Positions 8,706-16,905 of a DNA stretch of 64,000 bases are shown here, piece after piece. Origin of the DNA: Dyella sp. C9 (GTDB lineage Bacteria; Pseudomonadota; Gammaproteobacteria; Xanthomonadales; Rhodanobacteraceae); contig NZ_QIRF01000013.1 of NCBI RefSeq assembly GCF_003332825.1, positions 1 to 64,000 on the forward strand. Direction: 5' to 3'. The translations under genes were made by a program, and so were the position numbers. The notes under the pieces were generated by a model. That model had not been told where the DNA came from and ran no database searches. It saw only the letters and a program-made list of their open reading frames with translations. The stretch's first letter is position 1, and every line of letters starts with the position of its first letter.

Positions 8706-11045
8706 TCAGAACGGCAGCTTCAGCGAAGCATCCACCGCCAGCAGCTGCTGGCGGAACACTTGCTCGATGCGCTTGAGCGCGGTCTCGTTGTCCGCGTCGA
8801 AACGCAGCACCAGCGTCGGCGTGGTGTTGGACGCGCGCACCAGGCCCCATCCATCCGACCAGTCGGCACGCACGCCGTCGATGGTGGTGAGCGTGGCATC
8901 GCCGAAGCTGGCCTTCTCGCGGAACTTCTCCATGAAGCGGTAGTGCGCGCCCTCGGCCATCGCCACTTTCAGCTCGGGCGTGGAAACGCCCTTCGGGCAG
9001 GTGGCGAAGATTTCGTCGGGCGTACGCTCTTCCAGGTCGCCGGCCAGGATTTCCATCAGGCGCGCCGCGGCATAGATGCCATCGTCAAAGCCGTACCAGC
9101 GCTCCTGGAAGAAGAAGTGGCCGCTCATCTCACCGGCCAGTTCCGCACCGGTTTCGCGCATGCGCGCCTTGATCAGCGAATGGCCGGTGCGCCACATCTG
9201 CGGACTGCCGCCAGCGTCAAGGATGGTGCCCTTCAGGTGGCCGGTGCACTTCACGTCATAGATGATGGTGGCGCCCGGCTGGCGCGACAGCACGTCGCGG
9301 GCAAACAGCATCAGCACGCGATCGGGGTAAATGATCTCGCCGTCCCGCGTCACCACGCCGAGCCGGTCGCCATCGCCGTCGAAGGCCAGGCCAAGGTCGG
9401 CACCGGTCTGCTTCACGGCGAAGATCAGGTCTTCCAGGTTGTGCGGGTCCGACGGGTCGGGATGGTGGTTGGGGAACGTGCCATCCACCTCGCAATACAG
9501 CGGAATCACCTCGCAACCGATGCCCTCCAGCACCTGTGGCGCCACCTCGCCCGGGATGCCATTGCCGCAATCGACCACCACCTTGAGACGCCGCTCGGCC
9601 TGCACATCGGACGTGATGCGATCGATGTAGTCGGGCACCACGTCCAGATGACGCAAGTTGCCCTTGCCGTCGCGCTCCAGGCGACCCGAGACGATGCGCT
9701 GGTACAGGTCCTGGATGGCGCCTTCGGCCAGCGTCTCGCCCCCCACCACGATCTTGAAGCCGTTGTACTCCGGGGGATTGTGGCTGCCGGTGACCGACAC
9801 GCCACAACCCGTGTTGAAGCGATAGGCCGCGTAATAGAGCACGGGAGTGGGCACGGCGCCGATGTCGATCACGTCGATGCCGGCCTCACGCAGGCCATCG
9901 GACAGCGCGCCCGCAAGCTCGGGACCGGACAGGCGGCCATCGCGGCCCACCACGATCTCGGGCAGGCCACGTTCACGCATCAGCGAACCGATCGCCTGGC
10001 CGAGCAGGCGGGCCACGTCCTTGGTCAACGAGCTGCCCACCACGCCGCGCACGTCGTAGGCACGGAACATGGAGGGATCGACGCTGACTGGCTTTGGCGC
10101 AGCTGGCGCGGGCGCCGCAGCCGGTGCGGCCAGGCGCGGCGGCGCAGTGGCCTTCGGCGTCGCCGGTGGCTCATCGAGCAGGTCGGAAAGCATCTCGCCG
10201 TCGTCCCTGGTGGCACGAGCGCTACGTGGATGCATGCGCAACCAGAACAGGTACAGGCCCGCACCGAGGGAGATCACCCCCAGCAGCGCCGCCAGCGGCC
10301 ACACGCGGGGCAGCACGATGAAGGCTTCCGGCAAGGCCGCGCCCACGCTGAGCGTGGTGCCATCAATGGGCTGGCCGGCGCCGGCTTCGCTCACGGCCGA
10401 ACGTGGACCGATCGCGAGCAGGCGAAGGTCACCACGGTCGTCCCCCTGGCGCAGTTCCAGGCGGCCGCCTTCGGGAGAGGCCGCCTCGAAGCTTTGTTCC
10501 ACCGGCCCAAACGGCAAGGCGGTCCACACCCAGGCCAGCGGATGGGTCGCCGGCCCGACCGGCGTCACCACGCCCAACACGCGTCCGCCTGCGGCAGGTA
10601 CGGTCTGTGCCAGTGGCTTGCCGTCGGCGGTCTGGGCCGCCAGCAGCTGCGCCGCCTTGCCGTAGCCGAAGCTGCGGTAGTTGGCGTGGATGACTTCGTC
10701 GAGACCGCCACTGTAGACGTCCACCGCCTGCGCGGATGGAATGCGTTGACGCAGCAACGCGGCCGCCTGTGCCGGATCGGCGGCGAACGTGGCTGGATCC
10801 AGCCCGGCCACCGCCTTGTCCACCGACTCACGCTGGGTGGCGATTTCGACGGCAAGCGTCTTGGCCACCTTGCGTTGTGCCGCGTGCACGCGTTCCACCA
10901 CGCTGCCTTCGTCGGCGATCACCCAGCTCTGCCACAGGCAGAACAGGCCCACGAGCACCAGCAAGGTGCCCGCCGCCAGCGGCAACAGGCGCCGCCAGTC
11001 CATCGTTGCCATGGACGATCGTCCGCCCAAGCTGATCTTCGCCAT
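8706..11045 (-). CDS. algC: AlgC-type phosphomannomutase/phosphoglucomutase with membrane-anchored N-terminal domain
   Basis: Interconverts hexose-1- and hexose-6-phosphates (mannose, glucose) for LPS, exopolysaccharide or alginate-type precursors. The C-terminal half, from about residue 322, is a complete alpha-D-phosphohexomutase: active serine loop VTGSHNPPEYNG near 418, metal loop DGDGDR near 555, sugar loop GEMSGH, phosphate loop RASNTTPTL. The N-terminal 320 residues are extra: two transmembrane segments (about 16-37 and 243-268) flank a roughly 200-residue domain predicted to be periplasmic, then an Ala/Pro-rich linker. Many Pseudomonas and Xanthomonas AlgC open reading frames have such an extension. 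GGGGA precedes the ATG. It follows dut by 67 bp on the same strand. Confidence 0.93.
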   Translation of the reverse strand: MAKISLGGRSSMATMDWRRLLPLAAGTLLVLVGLFCLWQSWVIADEGSVVERVHAAQRKVAKTLAVEIATQRESVDKAVAGLDPATFAADPAQAAALLRQRIPSAQAVDVYSGGLDEVIHANYRSFGYGKAAQLLAAQTADGKPLAQTVPAAGGRVLGVVTPVGPATHPLAWVWTALPFGPVEQSFEAASPEGGRLELRQGDDRGDLRLLAIGPRSAVSEAGAGQPIDGTTLSVGAALPEAFIVLPRVWPLAALLGVISLGAGLYLFWLRMHPRSARATRDDGEMLSDLLDEPPATPKATAPPRLAAPAAAPAPAAPKPVSVDPSMFRAYDVRGVVGSSLTKDVARLLGQAIGSLMRERGLPEIVVGRDGRLSGPELAGALSDGLREAGIDVIDIGAVPTPVLYYAAYRFNTGCGVSVTGSHNPPEYNGFKIVVGGETLAEGAIQDLYQRIVSGRLERDGKGNLRHLDVVPDYIDRITSDVQAERRLKVVVDCGNGIPGEVAPQVLEGIGCEVIPLYCEVDGTFPNHHPDPSDPHNLEDLIFAVKQTGADLGLAFDGDGDRLGVVTRDGEIIYPDRVLMLFARDVLSRQPGATIIYDVKCTGHLKGTILDAGGSPQMWRTGHSLIKARMRETGAELAGEMSGHFFFQERWYGFDDGIYAAARLMEILAGDLEERTPDEIFATCPKGVSTPELKVAMAEGAHYRFMEKFREKASFGDATLTTIDGVRADWSDGWGLVRASNTTPTLVLRFDADNETALKRIEQVFRQQLLAVDASLKLPF

Positions 11046-11112
11046 GCCCTGTCCCCAAGCAGGTTGTCAGGCCACGCGCGGACACGGGCAAGCCGGTGCC
11101 CGTGCGGCGAGC

Positions 11113-11568
11113 CTAGTTGACCCCGGTCGAACCGAACCCGCCCTCGCCCCTCTGCGACGGCGCGAACTCCTGTACCACTTTCAGTCGCGCCTGCGCTACC
11201 GGCACCAGCAGCAGCTGGGCGATGCGATCGCCCACGCCAATGGTGTACGGCTGCGCGCCGCGGTTCCAGCACGAAATCATCAGCGGGCCCTGGTAGTCCG
11301 CGTCGATCACGCCGACCAGGTTGCCCATCACCAGGCCATGCTTATGGCCAAGGCCCGAACGCGGCACGATCAGTGCGCACCAGCCCGGGTCGCCAATATG
11401 GATGGCCATGCCGCTGGGCACCAGCGCGCTTTCGCCCGGCTGCAGGGTCAGCGGCGCCTCGATGGCAGCGCGCAGGTCCATGCCGGCGCTGCCGGCGGTA
11501 GCCGGCTGCGGCAGCTCGATGGTGTCTCCCAGGCGCGGGTCGAGGATCTTCAGTTCGACATCGATCAT
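11113..11568 (-). CDS. dut: dUTP diphosphatase
   Basis: Trimeric dUTPase that hydrolyses dUTP to dUMP, keeping uracil out of DNA. 151 residues with all five motifs: [36 protein letters not shown] and GEGGFGSTG. Its ATG overlaps the coaBC stop by 4 bp (ATGA), indicating translational coupling. The coaBC-dut order is conserved across Gammaproteobacteria. Confidence 0.97.
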   Translation of the reverse strand: MIDVELKILDPRLGDTIELPQPATAGSAGMDLRAAIEAPLTLQPGESALVPSGMAIHIGDPGWCALIVPRSGLGHKHGLVMGNLVGVIDADYQGPLMISCWNRGAQPYTIGVGDRIAQLLLVPVAQARLKVVQEFAPSQRGEGGFGSTGVN

Positions 11569-12770
11569 CCGCGCACCGCCCGATACCGCTCGGCGACCTG
11601 CGCGACCAGCTGATGGGCCAGCTCCGTCTTGGACGCGCGCGCGAGCTCGGCGGCGCCATCGGGCCAGTAAAGAGTAAGAGCGTTGTCGGCGGCCTCGAAA
11701 CCGAGGCCACCACCCACCTGGTTGGCGGCAATCATGTCCAATCCCTTGCGCTTGAGTTTGTCTCGCGCATAACGCTCTACATCATGCGTTTCTGCGGCGA
11801 ATCCGACCAAGAAGGGGCGCACGGTTTGCGCAGCCAGCGTGGCCAGGATGTCGGGGTTTTCTGCGAGGCGCAGCTCCAGCGGTGCGCCATCGTGTTTCTT
11901 GAGCTTGTGGTCGGCCACCTCGGAGGGGCGGTAGTCGCCCACCGCCGCCGCGGCGATATAGATGTCGGCCCCGGCGGTGGCGTCGACCACCGCGTCGCGC
12001 ATCTGCGCCGCGCTGCGCACATCCACGCGGCGGCGGATGCCCGGCGGCGTGGGCAGGCTCACCGGACCGGCCACCAGCGTGACCTCGGCGCCGGCCTGCG
12101 CGGCCGCCTCGGCCACGGCGAAGCCCATGCGCCCCGAACTGCGGTTGCCGATGAAGCGCACCGGGTCGATGTCCTCGTAGGTCGGCCCGGCACTGATCAC
12201 CACCTTCAGGCCGCGCAGCAACGGCTGGCCGAACGAGGCGACGATGGCCTCGCGCAGTTCCATGGGCTCGAGCATGCGGCCCGAACCGATGTCACCGCAG
12301 GCCTGGTCGCCCGAGGCCGGACCCAGCAAGTGCACGCCGCGCTGGCGCAGCGTGTCGATGTTGGCCTGCACCGCCGGGTGCGCCCACATCTGCTGGTTCA
12401 TGGCCGGCGCCACGTAGACCGGCGCCGCGCTGGCCAGGCACACCGTGGTGAGCAGGTCGTTGGCAAAGCCATGGGCCAGGCGGGCGATCAGGTCGGCGCT
12501 GGCCGGGGCGATCAGGATGCGCTCGGCCCAACGGGCCAGCTCGATATGCCCCATGGCCGCTTCGGCTTCCGCATCCCACAGGCTCATGCGCACCGGCTGG
12601 CCGGACAGGGCCTGGAACGTGGTGGCGCTGACGAAATGGGTGGCGCCCTCGGTCATCACCACGCGCACCTCGGCACTGAGGTCGCGCAGGCGGCGGACCA
12701 GCTCGCAGGACTTGTAGGCGGCGATGCCGCCGGACACGCCCAGCAGGATGCGGCGTTGGGCAAGACTCAT
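11565..12770 (-). CDS. coaBC: Bifunctional phosphopantothenoylcysteine decarboxylase/synthase
   Basis: Two steps of coenzyme A synthesis: CoaB joins phosphopantothenate and cysteine, CoaC decarboxylates the product. 401 residues. N-terminal HFCD flavoprotein domain ([18 protein letters not shown], the His of [18 protein letters not shown], and the [10 protein letters not shown] substrate-clamp Cys). C-terminal CoaB domain ([34 protein letters not shown]). ATG at 12770 is chosen as the family start; the frame is open 27 codons further up. Overlaps dut by 4 bp. Confidence 0.96.
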   Translation of the reverse strand: MSLAQRRILLGVSGGIAAYKSCELVRRLRDLSAEVRVVMTEGATHFVSATTFQALSGQPVRMSLWDAEAEAAMGHIELARWAERILIAPASADLIARLAHGFANDLLTTVCLASAAPVYVAPAMNQQMWAHPAVQANIDTLRQRGVHLLGPASGDQACGDIGSGRMLEPMELREAIVASFGQPLLRGLKVVISAGPTYEDIDPVRFIGNRSSGRMGFAVAEAAAQAGAEVTLVAGPVSLPTPPGIRRRVDVRSAAQMRDAVVDATAGADIYIAAAAVGDYRPSEVADHKLKKHDGAPLELRLAENPDILATLAAQTVRPFLVGFAAETHDVERYARDKLKRKGLDMIAANQVGGGLGFEAADNALTLYWPDGAAELARASKTELAHQLVAQVAERYRAVRG

Positions 12771-12856
12771 GGTGTGGGCCTGACAAACCGTTTGGCGGCG
12801 TAGCTTACCGGAATCGTCAGGTTGACTCGGTAAAGCGGGAAGGTCGCGCAAGCGGC

Positions 12857-12896
12857 TGACCCTCTCCCCAACCCCTCTCCCGAGGGGAGAGGGGTC
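12857..12896. repeat. Short GC-skewed hairpin repeat (family C, single unit)
   Basis: CCCCTCTCCC (12872-12881), loop GAG, GGGAGAGGGG (12885-12894), preceded by CCTCTCCCC. The same motif occurs as two inverted units at 57414-57545. It lies between the SDR gene stop and coaBC. It has no T-run, so it is a REP-like element rather than a classical terminator. Confidence 0.6.
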
Positions 12897-12911
12897 ATGG
12901 TCTTCACCGCG

Positions 12912-13811
12912 TCACGCCAGCACGCGGGGACGGAGGATGTCCTCCAGCCCGATGCGTCGCAACAGTTCCGCCCGCACGCGATCGGCCACGCCGTTGACGA
13001 TCTCCGCGCCATCCTGCGAGGGATCGACATGCACGCGGAACGGACGCTTGCCGAACGGCGTATCGACGACGGTCACGATGGCGGCGGCGACGGCTTGAGG
13101 ATCGGCATCGTCCGGTTCCAGGGCAGCCAGCCCCTTGAAGGCCACCTCGCCGAAGTCCGCCGTCGGGCCCTCGGCGTAGGCCTTTGCCACTGCCTCGTCG
13201 GCCGGCGCGCCGGCATGGGCAAAATGATTGGTGCCCTGGGTGAAGGCGCCGGGCACGATGATCGAGCTCTCGATGCCCCAGCGCGCCAGCTCGCCGGCAT
13301 AGCTCACCGCCAGGGCATCCATGCCGGCCTTGGCCGCGAAATACGGCGACAGGTAGGGCGGCGTACCGCCACGCGTGCTGCTGGAAGACACCCACACCAG
13401 CAGTCCCCTGCCCTGCTTGCGCAGCTGCGGCAGCGCGGCGCGATTCACGCGCTGGGTGCTGAGCACGTTGACGTCGTAGAGCGCGGCGAACTGATCGGGG
13501 GTGAAGGCTTCGGCCGGTCCGTAGGACATGTGCCCCGCGTTGTGCACAACCACGTCGAGGTGGCCCTGCTCGGCGATGATCCGCGCGATGGCGGCGTCGA
13601 CCGAGGCTTGCGACGCCACGTCCATCTCGATGGCGTGCAGCTCCACACCGTGGTCGTTGGCGTACTGCTGCATCTCGACGACGCGGGGCGCGTTGCGTCC
13701 AGCCGTTTCGCGCATGCCCGCGTAGACCGTGTGGCCCGCCTGGGCCAGCGCGTGCGCCGTCATCAGGCCGAAGCCGCTGGATGCACCAGTAATCACGATG
13801 ATGTGTTTCAT
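12912..13811 (-). CDS. SDR family oxidoreductase (first of tandem pair)
   Basis: 299-residue NAD(P)-dependent short-chain dehydrogenase of the classical type: nucleotide loop TGASSGFG, HNAG, catalytic Ser in WVSSSSTRG, and YFAAK (Tyr-x-x-x-Lys as Y-F-A-A-K). The C-terminal tail is longer than in most SDRs. Substrate unknown. GGAG lies 7 nt before the ATG. It lies 67 bp downstream of a second SDR gene on the same strand, and both are divergent from a LysR regulator at 14738, the usual arrangement for a LysR-controlled catabolic or detoxifying pair. Confidence 0.9.
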   Translation of the reverse strand: MKHIIVITGASSGFGLMTAHALAQAGHTVYAGMRETAGRNAPRVVEMQQYANDHGVELHAIEMDVASQASVDAAIARIIAEQGHLDVVVHNAGHMSYGPAEAFTPDQFAALYDVNVLSTQRVNRAALPQLRKQGRGLLVWVSSSSTRGGTPPYLSPYFAAKAGMDALAVSYAGELARWGIESSIIVPGAFTQGTNHFAHAGAPADEAVAKAYAEGPTADFGEVAFKGLAALEPDDADPQAVAAAIVTVVDTPFGKRPFRVHVDPSQDGAEIVNGVADRVRAELLRRIGLEDILRPRVLA

Positions 13812-13878
13812 GGGGAATCTCCGGGAAAGGCGCGGCCGCCGAGGGCGGCGCGCGGGAACGGGAAAGGAACGGGGCGAT

Positions 13879-14619
13879 TCAGACCATGCCGCCGTTGGCG
13901 CGCAGCACCTGGCCGTTCACCCAGCCACCGTCCGGACCGGCAAGGAATGACACGACGTTGGCGATGTCACCGGGTTGGCCGAGCCGTTCGAGCGGCGCCA
14001 TCTTCGCCATGTGGTCGATCAGCTCGGGCGTCTTGCCCTTGAGGAACAGCTCGGTGGCGGTCGGGCCGGGCGCCACGGCATTGACCGTGATCGAACGGCC
14101 GCGCAGTTCCTTCGCCATGATGTGGGTCATCGCTTCCACGCCCGCCTTGGTGGCCGCGTAGATACCGTAGGTGGGCAGCAACGTGCCGACGATGCTGGTG
14201 GAGAAATTGATGATGCGGCCTCCGGAGCGCAGGCGGCGGCCCGCCTCGCGCAACGTATTGAAGGTGCCCTTGAGATTGATGGCGATGGTGCGGTCGAACA
14301 GCTCGTCGTCCGCATCGGCCAGTGGCGAGAGCTGCAGGATGCCGGCGTTGTTGACCAGCACGTCGACACCACCGAAAGCCGTTTCCGCCGCGTCGAACAT
14401 GCGGCGCACCGCGGCCGGATCGGCCACATCGGCCTGGGCGGTCAGCGCGCGGCCGCCGGCCGCCTCGATCTTGCGCGCCAGCGCCTCGGCAGAGGCCGCA
14501 TCACCGGCGTAGTTGATGACCACGGTAAAACCATCGCGGGCGAGACGTTCGGCTACGGCGGCACCGATGCCGCGGGACGCACCGGTGACCAGGGCAACGT
14601 TGGAAACTTGGGCAGACAT
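13879..14619 (-). CDS. SDR family oxidoreductase (second of tandem pair)
   Basis: 246-residue short-chain dehydrogenase/reductase resembling 3-oxoacyl-ACP reductase/glucose dehydrogenase types. Motifs: TGASRGIG, NNAG, FSTSIVG with catalytic Ser, and YAATK with catalytic Tyr/Lys. It ends GGWVNGQVLRANGGMV, as in FabG-like proteins. ATG at 14619 is used because GAGG sits 9 nt upstream; an ATG three codons earlier has that GAGG directly adjacent, which is too close. Divergent from the LysR gene; probable LysR target. Substrate not known. Confidence 0.9.
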   Translation of the reverse strand: MSAQVSNVALVTGASRGIGAAVAERLARDGFTVVINYAGDAASAEALARKIEAAGGRALTAQADVADPAAVRRMFDAAETAFGGVDVLVNNAGILQLSPLADADDELFDRTIAINLKGTFNTLREAGRRLRSGGRIINFSTSIVGTLLPTYGIYAATKAGVEAMTHIMAKELRGRSITVNAVAPGPTATELFLKGKTPELIDHMAKMAPLERLGQPGDIANVVSFLAGPDGGWVNGQVLRANGGMV

Positions 14620-14737
14620 GGGAGGCATCCTCAGGTTGAACCGGCCCATTGCCGGTGTGGCGAAAGGATGGTCTTTTGCTCCCGACGGATAATCTGCTGA
14701 AATCCGCCAACATCATTCGGATAACGGGAACAATGTC
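14620..14737. promoter_or_regulatory. Divergent LysR/SDR control region
   Basis: 118 bp between the SDR ATG and the LysR ATG. The heptamer CGGATAA occurs twice as a direct repeat (14686-14692 and 14718-14724), 32 bp apart, about three helical turns. This could be a regulator site or -10-related sequence. No clear T-N11-A palindrome was identified with certainty. Confidence 0.35.
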
Positions 14738-15640
14738 ATGGACAAGTTCGATGCCATGCGCCTGTTTACCCGCATCGTGGAGCGGCGCAGCTTCACCCTG
14801 GCCGCCCAGGACCTGGAACTGCCCCGCTCCACCGTGACCGAAGTGGTGAAGCGGCTGGAGTCGCGACTGGGCGTGCGCCTGCTGGAGCGCACCACCCGCC
14901 AGGTCCGTCCCACCCTCGATGGCGAGGCCTACTACCAACGCTGCCTGGCCATCCTCGCCGAGGTCGAGGAGGCCGAGGCCGCGTTCTCCGGCGCCCGGCC
15001 CGGCGGCCTGTTGCGGGTGGACGTGCATGGCACGCTGGCGCGCCATTTCATGCTGCCTGGCCTGCCGGGGTTCCTCGAACGCTACCCTCGCATCCAGCTG
15101 CGCATCGGCGAAGGCGACCGCTTCGTCGATCTGGTCCGCGAGGGCGTCGACTGCGTGCTGCGGGTCGGCCGGCCCACCGACAGCAGCATGATCGGCCGCC
15201 AGATCGCGCTGCTGGAGGAAGGCACTTACGCCAGCCCCGGCTATCTGGAGCGCCACGGCTCGCCGGCCTCGCCAGATGCGCTGGAGGCCCATGCCATGGT
15301 CGGCTTCGTCTCGTCCGCATCCGGAGCGGTGATCCCGCTGGAATTCCAGATGGGCGGCACGCTCAGGCAGGTCACGCTGCCTCACGCGGTGAGCGTGGCG
15401 GGCGCCGAGATGTACGTCTCCCTCGCACGGCAAGGACTGGGGCTCATCCAGGTGCCGCGCTATCGGGTGCAGGACGACCTCGCCGGCGGTCGGCTGGTCG
15501 AAGTGCTGGTCGACCACCCTCCGTTGCCGTCGCCGGTGTACGTGCTCTACCCGCAGAACCGCCAGCTTTCGCCGCGCGTGCGGGTATTCATCGACTGGAT
15601 CGCATCGGAATTCGCCACGCGACTTCCCGCCCAACCCTGA
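14738..15640 (+). CDS. LysR family transcriptional regulator
   Basis: 300-residue LTTR. The N-terminal winged helix-turn-helix is MDKFDAMRLFTRIVERRSFTLAAQDLELPRSTVTEVVKRLE, positions 1-41. The C-terminal part is a LysR substrate-binding domain of the CrgA/PBP2 type (RIGEGDRFVDLVREGVDCVLRVG). GGGA precedes the ATG at 14738. It is divergent from two tandem SDR genes and is the natural candidate for their regulator; its own autorepression is typical of the family. Effector unknown. Confidence 0.92.
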   Translation: MDKFDAMRLFTRIVERRSFTLAAQDLELPRSTVTEVVKRLESRLGVRLLERTTRQVRPTLDGEAYYQRCLAILAEVEEAEAAFSGARPGGLLRVDVHGTLARHFMLPGLPGFLERYPRIQLRIGEGDRFVDLVREGVDCVLRVGRPTDSSMIGRQIALLEEGTYASPGYLERHGSPASPDALEAHAMVGFVSSASGAVIPLEFQMGGTLRQVTLPHAVSVAGAEMYVSLARQGLGLIQVPRYRVQDDLAGGRLVEVLVDHPPLPSPVYVLYPQNRQLSPRVRVFIDWIASEFATRLPAQP

Positions 15641-15737
15641 GCGGGTCGCCGCCCACCCGCCTCTAGCCTATGGGCCGACGGCATTTGCCGTAATCATCCG
15701 ATGGGCAGCGACCCATCGCGCCGTCAGCCTGTGACGC

Positions 15738-16565
15738 ATGAGCATTCGCGAATGGCCGGAACGGGAACGTCCCCGGGAAAAACTGCTGGCACGCGGCTGC
15801 GGCGCGCTGTCGGACGCCGAACTGATCGCCGTGCTGTTGGGTAGCGGCTTGCCGGGCAAGGACGCCATCGCCCTGGGCCGTGACTTGCTCGCCACCGGCG
15901 GCCGCCTGGGTACGTTGCTGGGCGACCCCCACGGCGCCGCACTACGCCTGCGCGGCATCGGACCGGCCAAGCGCGCCCGCCTGATGGCCGCCTTGGAACT
16001 CGCCCGCCGCTCCCTCGCTGAACAACTGGCGGATCGCCCCTTGCTGGGCAACCCGCGCGACAGCGGCGATTACCTCAGCGCCCAGCTGCGCCACCTGCCC
16101 TACGAGGTCTTTGGTTGCCTGTTCCTGGACAACCGCCACCGCGTGCTGGCCTTCGAGGAGCTGTTCCGCGGCACCATCGACGGCGCCAGCGTTCATCCAC
16201 GCGAAGTGGTGCGGGCCTGTCTCCGGCATAACGCTTCCGCTGTCATCCTCGCCCACAACCACCCCTCGGGCGTGGCCGAGCCCAGCCAGGCCGACCGCGC
16301 CATTACCCGCGAACTGCGCGAGGCGCTGCAACTGGGGGGGGTAAGGGTGCTGGACCACCTGGTGATCGGCTGCGGCGCGCCGGTGTCGATGGCGGCACTG
16401 GGCATGCTGGGAAGGCGACGGACCCCGAAAAAAACAACGGCGCGGGGGGAGATCCGCGCCGTTTGGCCGTTTTTGTGGGGAGAGAGGAGATGGACGGCGG
16501 TCTCCCCGCCTCCGTCGGCGGGGAGGTGCCGGGGAGACGGGGCGCAGTGTGGCGGTGCCGCATGA
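15738..16565 (+). CDS. radC: RadC family protein (JAB/MPN domain) with an extended C-terminus
   Basis: Starts MSIREWPERERPREKLLARGCGALSDAELIAVLL, then a helix-hairpin-helix stretch (LRGIGPAKRARLMA) and the JAB metal motif with HNHPSG and the downstream Asp (LAHNHPSGVAEPSQAD). RadC proteins are usually about 225 residues and end soon after RVLDHLVIG..APVSMAALGML. Here there is no stop and the frame runs on for about 45 residues through a terminator-like hairpin (16436-16474) and a REP-like hairpin. The tail is Arg/Pro/Gly-rich with no domain. Function of RadC remains uncertain; it is no longer regarded as a simple repair enzyme. Confidence 0.87.
   Translation: MSIREWPERERPREKLLARGCGALSDAELIAVLLGSGLPGKDAIALGRDLLATGGRLGTLLGDPHGAALRLRGIGPAKRARLMAALELARRSLAEQLADRPLLGNPRDSGDYLSAQLRHLPYEVFGCLFLDNRHRVLAFEELFRGTIDGASVHPREVVRACLRHNASAVILAHNHPSGVAEPSQADRAITRELREALQLGGVRVLDHLVIGCGAPVSMAALGMLGRRRTPKKTTARGEIRAVWPFLWGERRWTAVSPPPSAGRCRGDGAQCGGAA
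16428..16474. terminator. Terminator-like hairpin inside the 3' end of the radC frame
   Basis: Stem AACGGCGCGG (16436-16445) / CCGCGCCGTT (16454-16463), 8-nt loop. A T5 run follows at 16470-16474 after six other bases, and an A7 run precedes it at 16428-16434, so it could work in both directions. It lies within the reading frame of radC, which is unusual. Confidence 0.55.
16502..16525. repeat. REP-like hairpin
   Basis: CTCCCCGCC (16502-16510), loop TCCGTC, GGCGGGGAG (16517-16525). Hairpins of this CTCCCCGCC/GGCGGGGAG type are common as dispersed elements in high-GC proteobacteria. No T-run. Confidence 0.45.
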
Positions 16566-16905
16566 CAGGGGCATGACGTGGCGAGGTCATTACCGATAGG
16601 AATCGCCCCGCCGCGCCGATCCACGACTTATGCACATTCGGCCTGAGACGCCACTTTCCGTCGACTTGCTGCCCACACCCTCAAGTATGATTTTCAATGC
16701 ATTGATTTACATTGATATTTTTCATGACACAACGATTTCCGCCGGGAAAACCATACGACAGCCGCCAGGGACCTCGTTATTCCCCACAGACTTATCCACA
16801 GACTTCTCCCCCGCAGCGCAGCAGCGTCGCCAAGCCGCGCCGCATCCGGCTTGCACGGCCCCGGTCTGATAGGATTGCGGGTTCCATCGTCGCCCGACCA
16901 ACGCC
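16566..16905. other. AT-rich intergenic region with DnaA-box-like sites
   Basis: 340 bp between radC and argS. It holds two matches to the DnaA box consensus TTWTNCACA on the plus strand: TTATGCACA (16628-16636) and TTATCCACA (16792-16800), plus a weak one, TTCCCCACA (16780-16788). Between them is an AT-rich patch (about 16685-16745) with the direct repeat CATTGAT at 16700-16706 and 16710-16716, exactly 10 bp apart, and the palindrome CAATGCATTG (16695-16704). None of the genes usually flanking oriC (dnaA, dnaN, gyrB, rpmH) is near. It must also contain the argS promoter, not identified. Confidence 0.5.

Noticed and set aside
8760..11120. Long plus-strand frame opposite algC
   Set aside because: Shadow of the phosphohexomutase; no known motif.
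16320..16350. Possible frameshift in the G8 run of radC
   Set aside because: The frame through the run still gives the conserved LGGVRVLDHLVIG, so no slip is indicated.
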